This document shows, piece by piece, positions 1 to 13,059 of a stretch of DNA of 64,000 nt. Source of the stretch: Rotaria sp. Silwood1 (Eukaryota > Rotifera > Eurotatoria > Philodinida > Philodinidae); NCBI GenBank assembly GCA_905250075.1, contig CAJNOP010000033.1:859654-923653 (forward strand), in the 5' to 3' direction. Both the position numbers and the translations under genes were made by a program. A model generated the notes under the pieces. It worked only from the letters and a program-made list of their open reading frames with translations, was not told where the DNA came from and did not search any database. The first letter of the stretch is position 1. Each line of letters opens with the position of its first letter.

Positions 1-311
1 AAAGAGATTTTCTTTTTTTTTTCTTGACAATGGAAAAAGTCAATAGAAAAAAAAACTGATCGAATCTTCAAACAAGCTAAGGTGTTTTTATTGTTCTATC
101 ATCATAAATAAAAAAAATTGTGTATTTGTGAGTGAATGTGAGATTTTTTTTCTTCTTTCCATTTTTATTTGCTATTCATTCTTTTCTTCTCAGTTTTTTT
201 CGTCACTGTCATTGTCTCGTTTTTTTTTCTTTGTTTCTTTTGCATTTGCTTTCTGCGCTCATTACTGCTGGAGTACTGTTCAGTTTTTGAAGACAAAGAC
301 AGACGGAGAAA

Positions 312-348
312 TAACAACAACAATAATAATAATAATAATAATAATAAG
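312..348. repeat. AAC/AAT trinucleotide microsatellite
   Basis: Three AAC units run into about eight AAT units. The short open frames over 128-390 are low-complexity translations of this tract and the T-rich sequence before it, and are not genes. Confidence 0.9.
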
Positions 349-1847
349 ATCAAAATTAAAATTAATTTTAATTATATAAAAGCAAATTAAAATGGGTATT
401 AAAAAAAGCACCAATTTAACTAACTTCTATACTCAATAATGCATTGTCATTAATTTAAAATAACTCTTTTCTCTTTGACATGCAATAGAATTATTAATGA
501 AGTAAATCTTCTAGAATATTTTTATTTGTTTGATCGGTTTTCTTTTTTTTTTTTCTTCAAATACATCATTTGATTTGTGTCAATGCGTTTGTTGTTTTGC
601 TTTTTTAGAAACAAAAAAAAAAAAAAAAAGAAGAGAAATTATTCTGATTTACTAGAACATTCAATTGGAATTTGGTATATTTGAATATTTGATTAACTCA
701 AGTGGAAAAAAAATATTTTTTTATTTTGATAATAAAAATAAACATTACCACTCAAAGTTTACCATTGATACAATCATCGTTCAAGTTTAGTTTTATGAAT
801 AAAGACAAACAAAAACAAAAAGACTTGATCTAAAATGAGAAGGCAATATTCTTTATTCATTTTTAAGAATATTAATTATTCTTTATATATTCAATGCTTT
901 TGTTTTAAAGATAGAAAACTATTATATAAAAAATACTACAAAGACGCACATTTTAAATAAGAAGACTCGTCTGTATTATAGTAAAACTTCAAATCATGTG
1001 TACAATGACTCTCTCTCTTTTCTTTTTCTTTTTATTAATATCTAATTTCAAATTTGATATGATTGAATAATTATATCATACATTGTCAAAATTTACCTTG
1101 CAGGCATCTTAAATATAAACAATTGACCATCAAAAAAACTTTCATAATATGCTATTTCATAAGTAGATATGAGTTTTATTAAACATTTTCCTTTAAAGTA
1201 GTCGAACAATAGCGACTTAAAAAACTCATTAAAATAATGGAAATTAATAGTAATGGATTGAATAGAAAGACAATAGGGTATCAATATTTCTAGATTTCTT
1301 ATATGCACGATCAATAAAACTTATAAAAATTTAAAATGACTATTTCTTTTCTTGATTAACAAAAGTCAAGATAGAAAATCCTTTCATGTTGTCAATATTA
1401 GTGTCATATGTCTTCTGTTTTTCAAATCAATAAATGAATTAAAATTTGACATGAAATCAGAAACATTAACAAAAAAAATGTACTTGCTTCAAGATGAAGT
1501 TAATAAGGAAGGATGATTCGTCTAATGTGAATCCATTATTGACAATTAAATATAACTACATTCATTTGTCATATAGCAATAAAGATAATCTGATTTCATA
1601 CAAATTTCTCGTTTTACATAATTTCAAAAATGAATCATGTGTTTGTAAATGTCTCATCTATTCAGAAAAGTTTAAATGCAATCCAGCATTAATTTTATCA
1701 ATATAAAAAATTTACTTTATTTGATAAAAGAATTCAATTTCTAGGATGCTTCACAAGGTAATCAACGAATGTTTTTCAACTGATGGTTTATTGAGCCATA
1801 CATTTTCTAATAGTAATCCAAATAATATTGAATTAATATATCTGTAA

Positions 1848-2254
1848 TAGGAGTGCGCTGGAAGACGTTTATTTTTAGTTCCGGTCCCGAGCTAGAGAAA
1901 ACTATTCTAGAATTTATTTTTATCATATCTAAAAATATTCTTCAAGACTTATTTTTTTTATTTATGCAGTTGACGACTAACACTTATTTAAGCCATCTCT
2001 CGAGAATTTTATTCTGATTGATATGATTTATAAGATAATTCGCTTACAACCATAGAATATTTCACTATAATCTTCAGTGCCAGCTGGGACAACTTTTTAT
2101 TGGTAGTCCTGACTTCGGTCTTAGCCACTTGCCTTTCTCGTGGCTCCAGTCTTGGTCTTGGTAGTTTTTCTTTCTCGTAATTTCGGTTGGTCTCAAGATT
2201 GTCTTTTCACCTTGATCTCGGCAAAGCTTGAAATTTTAGTCTCGTACAGCTCTA
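1848..2254. mobile_element. Old non-autonomous hAT-like element
   Basis: A block of less AT-rich sequence, unlike its surroundings, begins TAGGAGTGCGC and ends GTACAGCTCTA, so the ends form a degenerate inverted repeat (reverse complement of the right end: TAGAGCTGTAC). The flanking octamers are ATCTGTAA (1840-1847) and ATCAGTAG (2255-2262), six of eight identical, as expected for a decayed 8-base hAT target duplication. No open frame is inside. Superfamily assignment is inference from end sequence and duplication length. Confidence 0.4.
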
Positions 2255-2939
2255 ATCAGTAGGTATTGTCTCTCTTATATTCATGAAAGACAACTATTTC
2301 TTTGAATAATTTTGTAATCGAATAAAACGCAACTATTTATTTATTGTTCGTATCGATATTGAACATGAAATTCATGCTGAGCTATGAGGAAAAAGTTAAG
2401 CTCGACAACTATATTAACAGACAAAAAAGCAAGATTATCAAACTAATCTGTTCGAATAAGTTGATTAAATAAGAAATATACATAGAATACATATTACCAA
2501 GTCAGAAAGATGTGTTTATTTTCAGTATCTTAAATTTAATTTTACATTAAAAGATTTAGTCTTAAACTAAATAGTCTATATCAAATAGAATTAAATTTGG
2601 TTATTAAACTTGAATTAGTTCAAAAGCAAATATTATACGATTTATTATTTCAATAAATGTTGCATCTTGTTATAATTCTTATATAAGTAATAATGAACTA
2701 AACTATATATAGAACAAGTATCATATATATAAATGACTTTAATTCTGAAATAATAGTTAATAAAACTTCTTATGTTTCTTGTTTATGACATTCAAATGCC
2801 GGGTATTATAGGTAGGCGAACAAAAAATATCAAATATTCATATGAAACATTTCAAATATCTCCATTAATCCGTCAACTATAATTGAGAGTATTTCTCATA
2901 TATGTGATACATTTTTTAACTGTTGAATTACGAACTATT

Positions 2940-4090
2940 ATCAATAGGTTTCTAACGGATATTGTTAATAATGAAAATGATCAACATAGAATTTATAATG
3001 AATCAATTTTTCTAGTAAATCAATAAATGATAACGATAAAATTGAACTAGTGTGTCACATTTTATTATTATTTTTTAAACTCTTTCTGTTAACTGTTAAT
3101 TCAACGTAATTCGTCTCGATTCAACATTCCATTTGTTATTTAATAAAGTAATCACTGATGAATATTCAAGAATAAATAGTAAAAAATTCATTGAAAATAT
3201 GCATACAGGTTTAGGCGAACTTGACTTAATGTAATCATTAAAATATTTGCATAATCATTCATTAACACTGAATAAACTACGACAAATTTTATTATTACTT
3301 GATCAAGTAATTTGTAATATAGATGAGGCTATTAATCTATGTCATAAGATGACAATTTATAATTCTACTTTTACAGTTAGTTCACAATTATCATGCGATC
3401 AAACATTTATTAAAAGATATTCTCAAAATACAAAAGTTTTAGTAAAACGGAATTCACCATATAATTGTTTTGATCTTTGTATTGTTGGTCTATTACAACC
3501 ATCATTTTAATAACATCAATAATCGTCGAATATGCGTTTCCATAAATACTTCTATTACACTTGCTGTAGTCATATATCCTCCTAATGTTTATTGTCTTGA
3601 GACACGCTTTCTTATGTTATACTTAACATGATGAAACACAAGCATTCGAACATGATATAAAAGTTGAATCAATTGAACCTAAAGAACAAAAAATAGCATG
3701 ACTTGTCAACAGCTTGTATCGATCATAGAACATATATTGATTCTGAATAAAACATCTATGACAGTTGCCCTCGAGACATTTTCTCTCCAACAGCATTATA
3801 TTAGAACTGGTAGCAATTAAATAACAATGAGAAGCATACTGGAATTAGATGTAAATATAGTCCTAAACCTTACATACTCCTTTGCTTCACCCTTAGCTCC
3901 CTCAATGTCACGAGAGGAAATATTATCATGAGAGCAAGTGTCGCGGAAACAACATTGATGTTTGTTGGAACAAAATAAAATAATAGATCAATCAGTTGCT
4001 CAAACATTGATTCAAGTAGTTGTTCATCTAAAGAATCAATACGATAATGCAGAATAAAACTAATGCTTGATGTCTCCCTTAAATTTGTTC
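2940..4090 (+). pseudogene. Possible decayed coding sequence, family unknown
   Basis: The longest open piece is 3247-3510 (87 codons, with SSQLSCDQTFIKRYSQNT near its middle). Coding-like composition extends on both sides in more than one frame but is repeatedly interrupted. No family is recognised. It may be a dead member of a repeated host gene family or chance. It has no flanking repeats that I can see. Confidence 0.25.
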
Positions 4091-6509
4091 TACGTTTTTT
4101 TTTTCATGACCATTATTTATTGGTATTAACATGTCATTTCCATAGTCATGAAACAGCGTTATTAATTTAATAAGAAAAGTTTTTTTTTTTTCAAAATGTA
4201 TACTCAATATTCTATGAACGTTAAACTAAATTGTGCACAATCATGTTAGTTGGTATATTTTAAACCGTTTCTGTAAAACATTGGAATATATCGTTTAGCA
4301 TTGACGGAATAAGAGTAACTCTGTATTGAAACAAAGATGGAATCAGCTTGGATTTTTCAAGATCAGTACCATTCTGAGTAGATCAGACCGGATGGGTGGT
4401 TTGAAATCTATACCAACACTAGACTGACGAGTTTTTGTATTATTTTATCTATGGAGCATGATATTTGACATAGTCAACTTTTAATAAAGTTTCATTACAC
4501 GTCTTGTATAAGATACTAAGAGAAAAAACAAATTAATAAAACATATTAGTGACCAATATTGAATCCATCTCTGTTTTGAACATCAAACGTATAAAGTGCC
4601 CAGTTAATTTTTCTGTAGCATCAATAAGATTTCATAAAAAATCTGAATGAAATCTAATCTATCTGAATCTATATCAAATTACAATAGAATTAATGCAAAT
4701 TTTCAATTTATCATAAAAAGAAATCATCTCTAATTATATGTTCATCACGTCGTCGGTAGTTTTGTTTTGTACTTGAAGAATGATATACAATAGTAGGAAA
4801 AAACCATAAAAGACAACAAATATTCATAAAGCACAATATCTCTTATAGGAATTATTAAAAGCAATTGATAACAATGTGATAAACGATCAATTAAAAATTC
4901 TATTTGATAAACTTCGAAAATAATTCTAAATCTTTTCATAACAAAATATTGATTTTTGTTCATAGATACTTAAGAACTGTTTGTCTCACATAATATATTC
5001 TAATATTTACTAAATTTTTATAAATCAAAATAAAAAAATTTATCGTTTGAGAAATTCATAGAACAAAAACATTACTGACAAAATTTTCATCTTATTCAAA
5101 AGATGCTAAATGAAAATAATATTATTTACTCGTAGATATGAAGTTATGATAAGTTCAAATCTTCAGCTTATTTATCAACATGTATTCGAATCACATTTAT
5201 ATTGAAATCCTTATTGTTCATGTCTTGAACTGATAAAATCTTCTCCAAGGCTTTTTCTACTAAGTACTAATTCTATATAATACGTTGCTGTTAGACTCTT
5301 GATTGAATGCCTTTCTTTTGGTTATATTGTCTCTTTAAATGAGTTTTATCAAAAAAAAAAGCTTTTAGCTTTTATCTAAATAATGAATAGTGACAAGAAT
5401 ATGATTAAAAAATATCGTTATAAATAAAATCCGTTCTTATCTCCAGTAATAAACTTGTCTATCTATGATCAGCTTCTTGAATACAGATTATATGTGGATT
5501 CGAATCATTTCCAAAACTTTCAATCGTTTCCTACTAAAAATAACTATAGAATATGATTAAACCTATAGATTGATACATTCCGACAAAAGTATTTCAAAGA
5601 GATAAGAAAAAAAAGAAGAAAAATATCAATCATCTACTTCAAAATATAAAGTATTTCTGTATTTTTGTTTGCTAATTCTAACATATTAAAATGGACGTTA
5701 AGAAAATATGTCAATAAGTTTTTTCATTTGTTTTCTTTTGATTGACAAGATCGGAAAAGAAAGTTGCCCGATTTTTATATCGTTTGATGCCAAATAGTAA
5801 ATGCTCTTAAGTTCTTGATTTTTCCCTCATTACCTTTTTTTTCACTTTTATTAGCTTATTCTAATAATAACCATTAATGAGTTCATATAGATCATATGCG
5901 AAATGTACGTGTCATGCATACTGTTACATATATGTTTCCATGCACGATCAACATATGATTAATATTATCAAACAGGAAATTGATCAAAACAAAAAAATAT
6001 ATCCTGGACAAAAAGTAATTGTTTTAGCTTGAACAGATTAGAAATCAATATTCACACAAAAAGAAAAATGATTCCAACATATTAGTATATGACTAAATAA
6101 TGAATTATATTGATTGATGAAGCAAAATCATATAATAAGTAGATATATTGAGGAAAACATATGTGTTTGCTATTCAATGAGTAGAAAAGCCAGGAAGATC
6201 TCTTTCAAAATACGTGATCGGAGAGACAAATAAAAAAAAACCGCCGAACAAAGAAGAGAAAAAGAAAGAGAAATTCAGAGTCGATTAGTTACGGAGAGTA
6301 AAAAAACGCCGAGCGACATTCATATAGAAGTCTTCCTTTTTTCTCGTTCCATCATCATTCGCAGTCTCTTTTAGAAATCGATTATCTAAAATTTTCATAC
6401 ATCAATATCTTTCATAAAATAAGCAGGTATACATATACATATACCATATATGTATTTATTTTATTTTTCTTTATTTAAATATTCTTATTTCAATTGTAAT
6501 CTAGTAATC

Positions 6510-6803
6510 ATGCGTATCATATCGATCAATACTATTTTATGTTTATTAATTGTTTTAATTGGTATTGCTGTTTCATCGAGTTCATCAATCGATAGCGATG
6601 ATTATCCAGCTGCTACTGATTGGGGTTATTTTGATACATATTATCCAGCACATCTTCTTAAAGCACGTGCAGCTAAATCCCGATTTTGGAAACGTGCACC
6701 ACATCGTAAATTTTGGAAACGATCTTTACATGAATCAACAATGAACAATAACGATATGGCTGATTCAGCATACCGTCAATTTCAGCAACAAGAAAAGCAC
6801 TAG
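6510..6803 (+). CDS. Putative neuropeptide precursor with two -FW peptides
   Basis: 97 residues. The start at 6510 is preferred over the in-frame upstream ATG at 6450 because it opens directly on a signal peptide: positively charged MR, then a hydrophobic run (residues 3-21). After an acidic Ser/Asp/Tyr-rich spacer come two dibasic sites: ...AAKSRFW-KR (61-62) and APHRKFW-KR (70-71), followed by an acidic/Gln-rich tail. Cleavage by prohormone convertase would release SRFW- or AAKSRFW- and APHRKFW-type peptides ending in Phe-Trp. No Gly precedes KR, so they would not be amidated. The basic-Phe-Trp ending occurs twice, which is the main support for a secreted peptide precursor. No known family was matched; the FWK resemblance to somatostatin is superficial, since no cysteines flank it. 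Single exon, stop TAG. Confidence 0.6.
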   Translation: MRIISINTILCLLIVLIGIAVSSSSSIDSDDYPAATDWGYFDTYYPAHLLKARAAKSRFWKRAPHRKFWKRSLHESTMNNNDMADSAYRQFQQQEKH

Positions 6804-7349
6804 ATGATCCAAGAACAATACAAAACAAAAAAAAAGACAAAACCTTTTCTTTTCTCAAAAGCTTTCTTCTATCTATATTTTTTTCAATGAACTCACTGGT
6901 TTGATACTCCGTCAAAATAACAAGACGAAGACATTAGCCTGTGTGTTGTTGAGAATATTAAATCTTAAATAATAATAAAACAAAGAAAAGGAGAAAATAT
7001 AATTGAATAAAAAACAAAAGTAAGATGCTAGTTTTCTATTTTGCTATCAGCTATCCAAAACATGCAATGTAATCCATAGGGAGCTAACACATTTATTTGT
7101 TGAGATCATTATCTCTCAATTGTATTCGAAGACAATGATAGAATATATACGAACAAACCTAAATAATAATTGATTTTCTTGTCTTCATTCATGCATATAA
7201 TGAAACGGAAAAAAACGATTTGTTTTCAAACAATATATTATAAAAAAAAAAACGAAGAGACAAGAATCTTAACAATTGATTAATTCTGATTGAGTTCTAT
7301 TTTAGAATTAAAAAATAAAAATATATACTATAAATAAGTTATTTTACAG

Positions 7350-7799
7350 CTAAATTTTACTACATGATATATTGCTAGGAATATATACTTGACATTGAGA
7401 ATTATTAATTTGTCGTTCATCTATTTGTTCATAATATGTTGATTGGTTTACAACTTGGCAAGTTGGTTTAACACAATGAAATTTTGGTAGACATGAATAT
7501 TGAAGACATTCACAACGATTCTTATCTGTAATTAATAATTCTTGATAAGATGGATATCTTGTTTGATATTTGTAAGATTTGTTATTTTGTTTATATGGTT
7601 GGCTCGTTTGATATGTTTCACGTACTTTGACAAAAAATTGTATCAATAATATAAATAAAAGTAAACATACTGTAATTAAACCAATAATAAAAAGTATATC
7701 GCGTGTATGAACATTAGAAAATGATGATGCAAAATATGGATATAAACGATCAAAAGATTCATGAGGCTTTATATTCCAATCAGACAGTGTCGAATTCAT
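7350..7799 (-). CDS. Single-pass membrane protein, Cys-containing tail, unknown
   Basis: 149 residues, one exon. The N-terminus (1-33) is hydrophilic and has no signal peptide. Residues 34-57 are a strong transmembrane segment (ILFIIGLITVCLLLFILLIQ) followed by a basic stop-transfer stretch (KVRE). The C-terminal ~90 residues are Tyr/Gln-rich, with a cysteine group around CECLQYSCLPKFHC and four further cysteines toward the end. With one membrane span and no signal peptide it could be type II or type III. The family is not recognised. It is convergent with the FW-peptide gene, 546 bases apart. Codon usage looks like that of the real genes here, which is why I accept it. Confidence 0.55.
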   Translation of the reverse strand: MNSTLSDWNIKPHESFDRLYPYFASSFSNVHTRDILFIIGLITVCLLLFILLIQFFVKVRETYQTSQPYKQNNKSYKYQTRYPSYQELLITDKNRCECLQYSCLPKFHCVKPTCQVVNQSTYYEQIDERQINNSQCQVYIPSNISCSKI

Positions 7800-9086
7800 T
7801 TTCTATAATGTGAACAAAAAAAAAATAGGAAAAAGAAGAAAAGAATATTAATTCATTTTTACATGCACTTGTCAAATGAGATCTATTTCATATTTTTTTT
7901 TATTTTTATTTCATTGAAAAAAAAACCAATACTTCGACGTATTTTATTTTGAATGCGAAAAGAAAAATAAGTAACGAAATTTGTTCGAATTTTTCTTTTT
8001 AATCTGTTCTCTTATAGACATATGTTTGAAAGATTATTTCTCTTTATATAATATGATAAGCAACTTAATAATCGCTCGTAAATATATTTATTGATTATAT
8101 ATAAATGCTGGCAATTGTACAGGTAGAAAAAAACATACATAGGTAAAGTCAAATATCATTATTTGATATAATTGTTATTGCTAGTTGCTGAAATATTTGT
8201 ATTTCTATAGATTTTTCATATAATGAATATATGAATGACATCATCTAATAACTTTTTGTAATAAAGGATTTATTTCGTTGAAAAATAATAAAAATTCAAG
8301 ATAAAGCATTTGAAATGAGAGTATTATTGATGCGTTTAGAATATAAACATGTATGTCTCTTGATTTAATGTATAAAATTGTTGTTATGCTATGTGTATAT
8401 TATATGAGACTATTTCGTTGTCACAAACAATCTTAAGATGACGTATATCTATTGAAGCGAGTGTTTTGCTTTTGGAAATAACCTTGATCGAAAGAAAAAA
8501 AAGTTGAATACATAATCAATTGATTGATATATTGACTTTGTTATTTTTAATGATCGAAGTGTTGATTTTGAAAAAATTTAATCAAATGCAAATAAAGAAG
8601 AATTCATTTTTTTTTCGTCACTTTATTCACAACAAATTTCTTTTGAGTCATAGAAGATCGCTGGTGGGTATTATGAATTTGAAATGATAATATGCTGCAA
8701 AAAAAAAAATAGTTGAAACTATTCGAATGTAAATTTCTGTTTCGTTTCTAACAGATTTTATTATTAGTGACAAAAAAGAACAATATTTTGCAATTCAAAA
8801 GTGAATATTTTTATAAGAAGAAAATAATTTTGGTTGATATTTTCCATGTTTATTAATACTAACAAAGTCAAGTTTCGATGCAATGATTTTTAGAATTATT
8901 TAAGTTTGAATATTGTTGAATTAAGTTCATTTGCATATCTATAAATAAGAAACAAGTATTAAATAATATGAAATTTCATGTGTAAGAAAATCAATTTTGA
9001 AAGTTGATAAATTATAAATCTACATAAAATATTCACTACTTATATTCCAACAAATATATACAATCAATAAATCTTATATTCATTAG

Positions 9087-9096
9087 NNNNNNNNNN
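9087..9096. other. Assembly gap (10 Ns)
   Basis: Ten consecutive Ns. The fixed length suggests a scaffolding join of unknown true size rather than ten unread bases. Linkage of the two sides rests on the assembler. Confidence 0.98.
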
Positions 9097-12000
9097 CGAC
9101 AATAGAAGGCTGAACTTTTGCTCATAATCCTAAATATGTCTATGCATTATAATACAACAATCAGACTCAAATTATGACAATTAGGAGAGTCGAGCGAAAA
9201 AAATTTTGTAGTTTCCTACCTATTTAATGAATACTAAAGAAATATTTCTGTTAAAAATTATTCACATTTATAAAAAAAAAACTTGTTAGTTCTATTATTT
9301 TGCATATATTAATAAAACTGGTAACAAGCATTATCATTTGTAATATGCATTAATTTTTGTTTTTTATCTACAATATCTGGTAGGCTTGTTCAATGACTAT
9401 TACATGGTAGAATTATTTCTTGATAATGATAATTATGATGACACCAATTTTTGACATTAGAGAAAATCAAAATAAAAGCTCTCCATTAGAAACAGTTGAT
9501 TTAATCCTTTTTGGAATGCGAGAGAGATGCATATAGACGTTTTTTATTCCGGAACAATTCAGATCTATTGTTGCGTGCTATTTACCATTGACCTATGATT
9601 TGGAACGATCGAGATAGATATGTACCGTATTTGTTTTTGAAAGATTCAATAGCACTGATTAGAAATGAAAACTAATTTATTTTAACTGATTTCGTTTTCT
9701 ATTATTTTGTTTCATAGAAAAGAATCTCGTTTGTGAGAAGATTAAATTCATTGAAATCATAGTTTATGTATTTTCGCATATTTTTTTTGTATTAGAAATT
9801 ATTTATAGAAGTTTTTGAATATTTTTTTTTTGATTTCTCATCAAATGTAATAAATTAATGACTATTTCAATGGTATGATGATAGATAATCACCAGTCTTG
9901 AACGCTTACTTTAATTTAATGCTAACATTTAGTCTAGTTTTGATATATAAGCACTGAATTATGTATTGGAAACGATTGACGAGATTACCCCCCAACATAT
10001 ATTATACTCGGTGACTGATTCAGAGAATATGGCACGAGTGATCGTCCCTCTTCTAAAAAAATTTTTGTCAATTTTTTCTGGTAGGAAAGGCTAAAAAATG
10101 TGCTTCGAAACACATTTTATCATTGTGATCACTTTTCTTCTCTGCTACAGTCCCACGATCATAAAAATTCTAGGTCCGCCATTGATCATACACATAGAAA
10201 GTCAAGTTAAGGTTAGTATCATTAATTAAATTTTTTGCAAGTAGAACAATAAAATACCTTGAATAGTTCCCTTAATACTTCTAATAATGTTATTTTATTC
10301 CAGAACGAAGATCCATAGAAAAAATAAAGTTGTGTACTAATCGACTGTCAACTGATTCATTGTGACAAGGAAGACACTCTTATTAGAATATTTTCATGAG
10401 ATTACTATCTCCTTTTCTCTCTCACCATGTATTATATAGTTTAGCCAATATGAGAATTCATTACATATACTACACCTAACTTCAAAGACTTCATAGGTCA
10501 TGTAATACAATAAAAACAGTTCACTAACATTGCAAAGAGAACCGCTTTTCTCCATACTTAGATTGTTATCTTTAAAAGCAACAGAAAAAGAGTTTTCTGT
10601 TTAAATAGAATTAGAAGTAAGATAATATAAAAATGTCTAAATTAGTACTTACGATATTTCGTTCAAACAACACTAATCGTAACTTAAAAATGAATTTCAT
10701 TCAAGATTTAATTGGCAAACAATAGATTTCTGTGATCTCTTATGTGTACTAACGACATAATGAGAGTTTCCTTGTCTAATATTTGCTAAATCAGTTTCTA
10801 TGAAAATTAATAATTACTACTTTATATATTTTTGAAATCCAATGATGCGGATGAAAGTTCAGAATTAAAAGTATAATGAACAGTAAGATAAGAAAATAAC
10901 GGATGTATCATGTTATTGTTGTCTATGTTCAAAATAATTAAATTTTGTTTAGTATCTGGTGTTGACAAAATGTCTATCTAGTGCATATGACATTGTTCTA
11001 ACAGAAGTTTACTTTTGTGACATAGGTACATTAAAGATCTTGATTGAAAATTGAGTTTATTGTATAAAATTAAACATAATATTACAGTCAGTTTGTCAGC
11101 TGTTATTATTTTATGAATAGCAAAATATATAAAAAGACGATTGTAGCAAATAAGATAGAACAAGGAAACATGCAAGGATTAACTTTCCTCTTCAGTTGAC
11201 AATAGTTGTACTAGATTACATATCAGTTTACCAATTATTTCTATCGTTAATGGTAAAATCCAATGAACATATTTTATTAAACGAAATTCAATTTAATATG
11301 TATTTACACTGTTAAGATAATTAAATTTGACATTTACTGAAAATATAATATAATGTCTGTAATAAAAAGACTAACATCGCTCATGAAAAAAAATAAGAAA
11401 GATTAGAGAGAAAAAGCAGAAGAAGAATCTAATTGTTTTCTTTAATTTCCTTTTTCTGCAAGCATCTATATGATCGATATTGTCTGAAACAGATCAGGCG
11501 AGCAAAGCAAGAGTAGATGTCCTTTGACATGTGCATTACACATTGCAATTCTATTGTCGTGTTGTCGGAGGCGAAAAAGAGATGATAGTAGTTTTTACAT
11601 ATATTCTTATATACATCAACAATGAACACTGCTCTAGATAATTATTCATTGTTGTCCTACTATATATATATATAGTTATATTCAATTTAAGGTATAGCGA
11701 AAAATGAGAGATGTAAGTGTGGTTAAGGTCTTTTTTTTCTTGTTTTACTTTCTTTCTCCAAGAAGAGAAAGTGATCAATCAAATTCGATTCTTTCCGATA
11801 ACTCGGATGCGTGAGGAAGTTCTTTTTTTAGCAGTATATGTGTGAAACACTTTTACAGCAAAGGTGACTAGTAACTTTTTCCTTAAGTTCGATTTTTTTC
11901 TTCTATAAATAATTATATTCTCAAATGTTATATCGAATTAGAAGAAAGAAAATAATTTCAATATCAAAATCTCATTAAATATTGGCTTCGAATCTTGTGT

Positions 12001-12728
12001 TTTATGAGAATACTTTTTCATATCAAAATTAAATGATAACATTTGTTTTCTTACCATATTTTTAAACGTAATCAATCAATTTCTATTCAATTTTCATCGT
12101 CTACTTCAAAAAAAATGACACAATAAGTGTTCTGTTTCCTTACTCTAGGTTTTTTTATTATTCTTCCTCAAATTAAACTAAGAACGAACAATAAAAAATA
12201 TGTTCGGTGTCGTTCTTTCTCTTTCATAAGAAGTTCATTATACATTCTATATATTCCCAGCTTTGGATAAAAGGATACTTCTACATTTTTTTTATTCTAT
12301 TCAACTGATTCAATCACCTACTTCGTTCACTATTTTTCTATTAATCATCATCAATTTTCCATTTTTCTTGATATGTATGTAAATCACTCGTTTATAATCA
12401 GTTCTTATATTTTTTTTAAGATGTCATCTTTCCTTGAATTTTTTTTTCCTGATGCTTACACTTGCCTGAATGTGTCTTATAATGATTCTAACGAACATGA
12501 AAAGCTTGAAGGAGACGAACGAACGAGCGCAAACAAAACAAAACTCATGTCGTTTATTGAGACGTTCATATTCAATTTATTGGATACCCCTTAGTTGTTA
12601 TTATTATTATTGCATTTCATTACAGTAAGAATGAAGAAAAAGGAATAAATAAGTAAAAGAGAGAGACAGAGAGACAAAAAGAACGTGTAAAGCTGTTTAT
12701 CTTTTCGGGTACCGACATATAGAACCTT

Positions 12729-12734
12729 TATAAG
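12729..12734 (+). promoter_or_regulatory. Possible TATA box of the allatostatin-like gene
   Basis: TATAAG in a CTTTATAAGA context lies about 330 bases before the peptide precursor ATG. A T-rich stretch ending in TTTCAG near 12980 would fit a 5'UTR intron between them. Position and sequence only. Confidence 0.3.
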
Positions 12735-13059
12735 AAGAATTGGTGTCGAACACTCTCTACTCATACACTATTATCGCTCACACATATACATTTCAAAATC
12801 TAAAGAGTGAGTGTCTTACTGTGCGATTTCTATCTTATCCCTAGGGAGTCTTTGTGCATATTCGCTTACTATATTAATGTCTTTTCTCATTTTTTTTGTT
12901 TCATACACATTAGTGATTGAGTATTGTGGCTTTGTCAAATAAATTTTGATTTAGATTTTCTTTTATATTTTTATTTCAGATCCTACAAATCAATTGTCGT
13001 CATCATCATCATCATCTGTATTTTTGTCATCATTATTCTAATATTCATCGCCGAAAACT

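Larger units (their letters stand above)
1..6400. other. Gene-poor AT-rich stretch
   Basis: I see no convincing gene. Open frames at 1093-1314 (-), 1494-1706 (+) and 4745-4963 (-) are short, low in complexity and lack good splice partners. The stretch holds an AAT microsatellite, a hAT-like relic at 1848-2254 and coding-like debris at about 2940-4090. Confidence 0.6.
7800..13000. other. Gene-free intergenic stretch
   Basis: Only short, low-complexity open frames occur (10978-11175, 11429-11778, 12373-12594), and none shows a domain or splice continuity. Sequence at about 9960-10190 is less AT-rich and may be a relic of a dispersed repeat, but I could not define its ends. Confidence 0.6.

Noticed and set aside
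128-390. Three overlapping open frames near the window start
   Set aside because: Translations of T-rich and AAT-repeat sequence; the same tract reads open in several frames and on both strands.
6684-6722. Somatostatin/urotensin likeness of the FWK words in the small peptide precursor
   Set aside because: No flanking cysteines and the K belongs to the dibasic cleavage site.
6559-6915. Open frames overlapping the FW-peptide gene in other frames
   Set aside because: Shadows; no signal peptide, domain or splice support.
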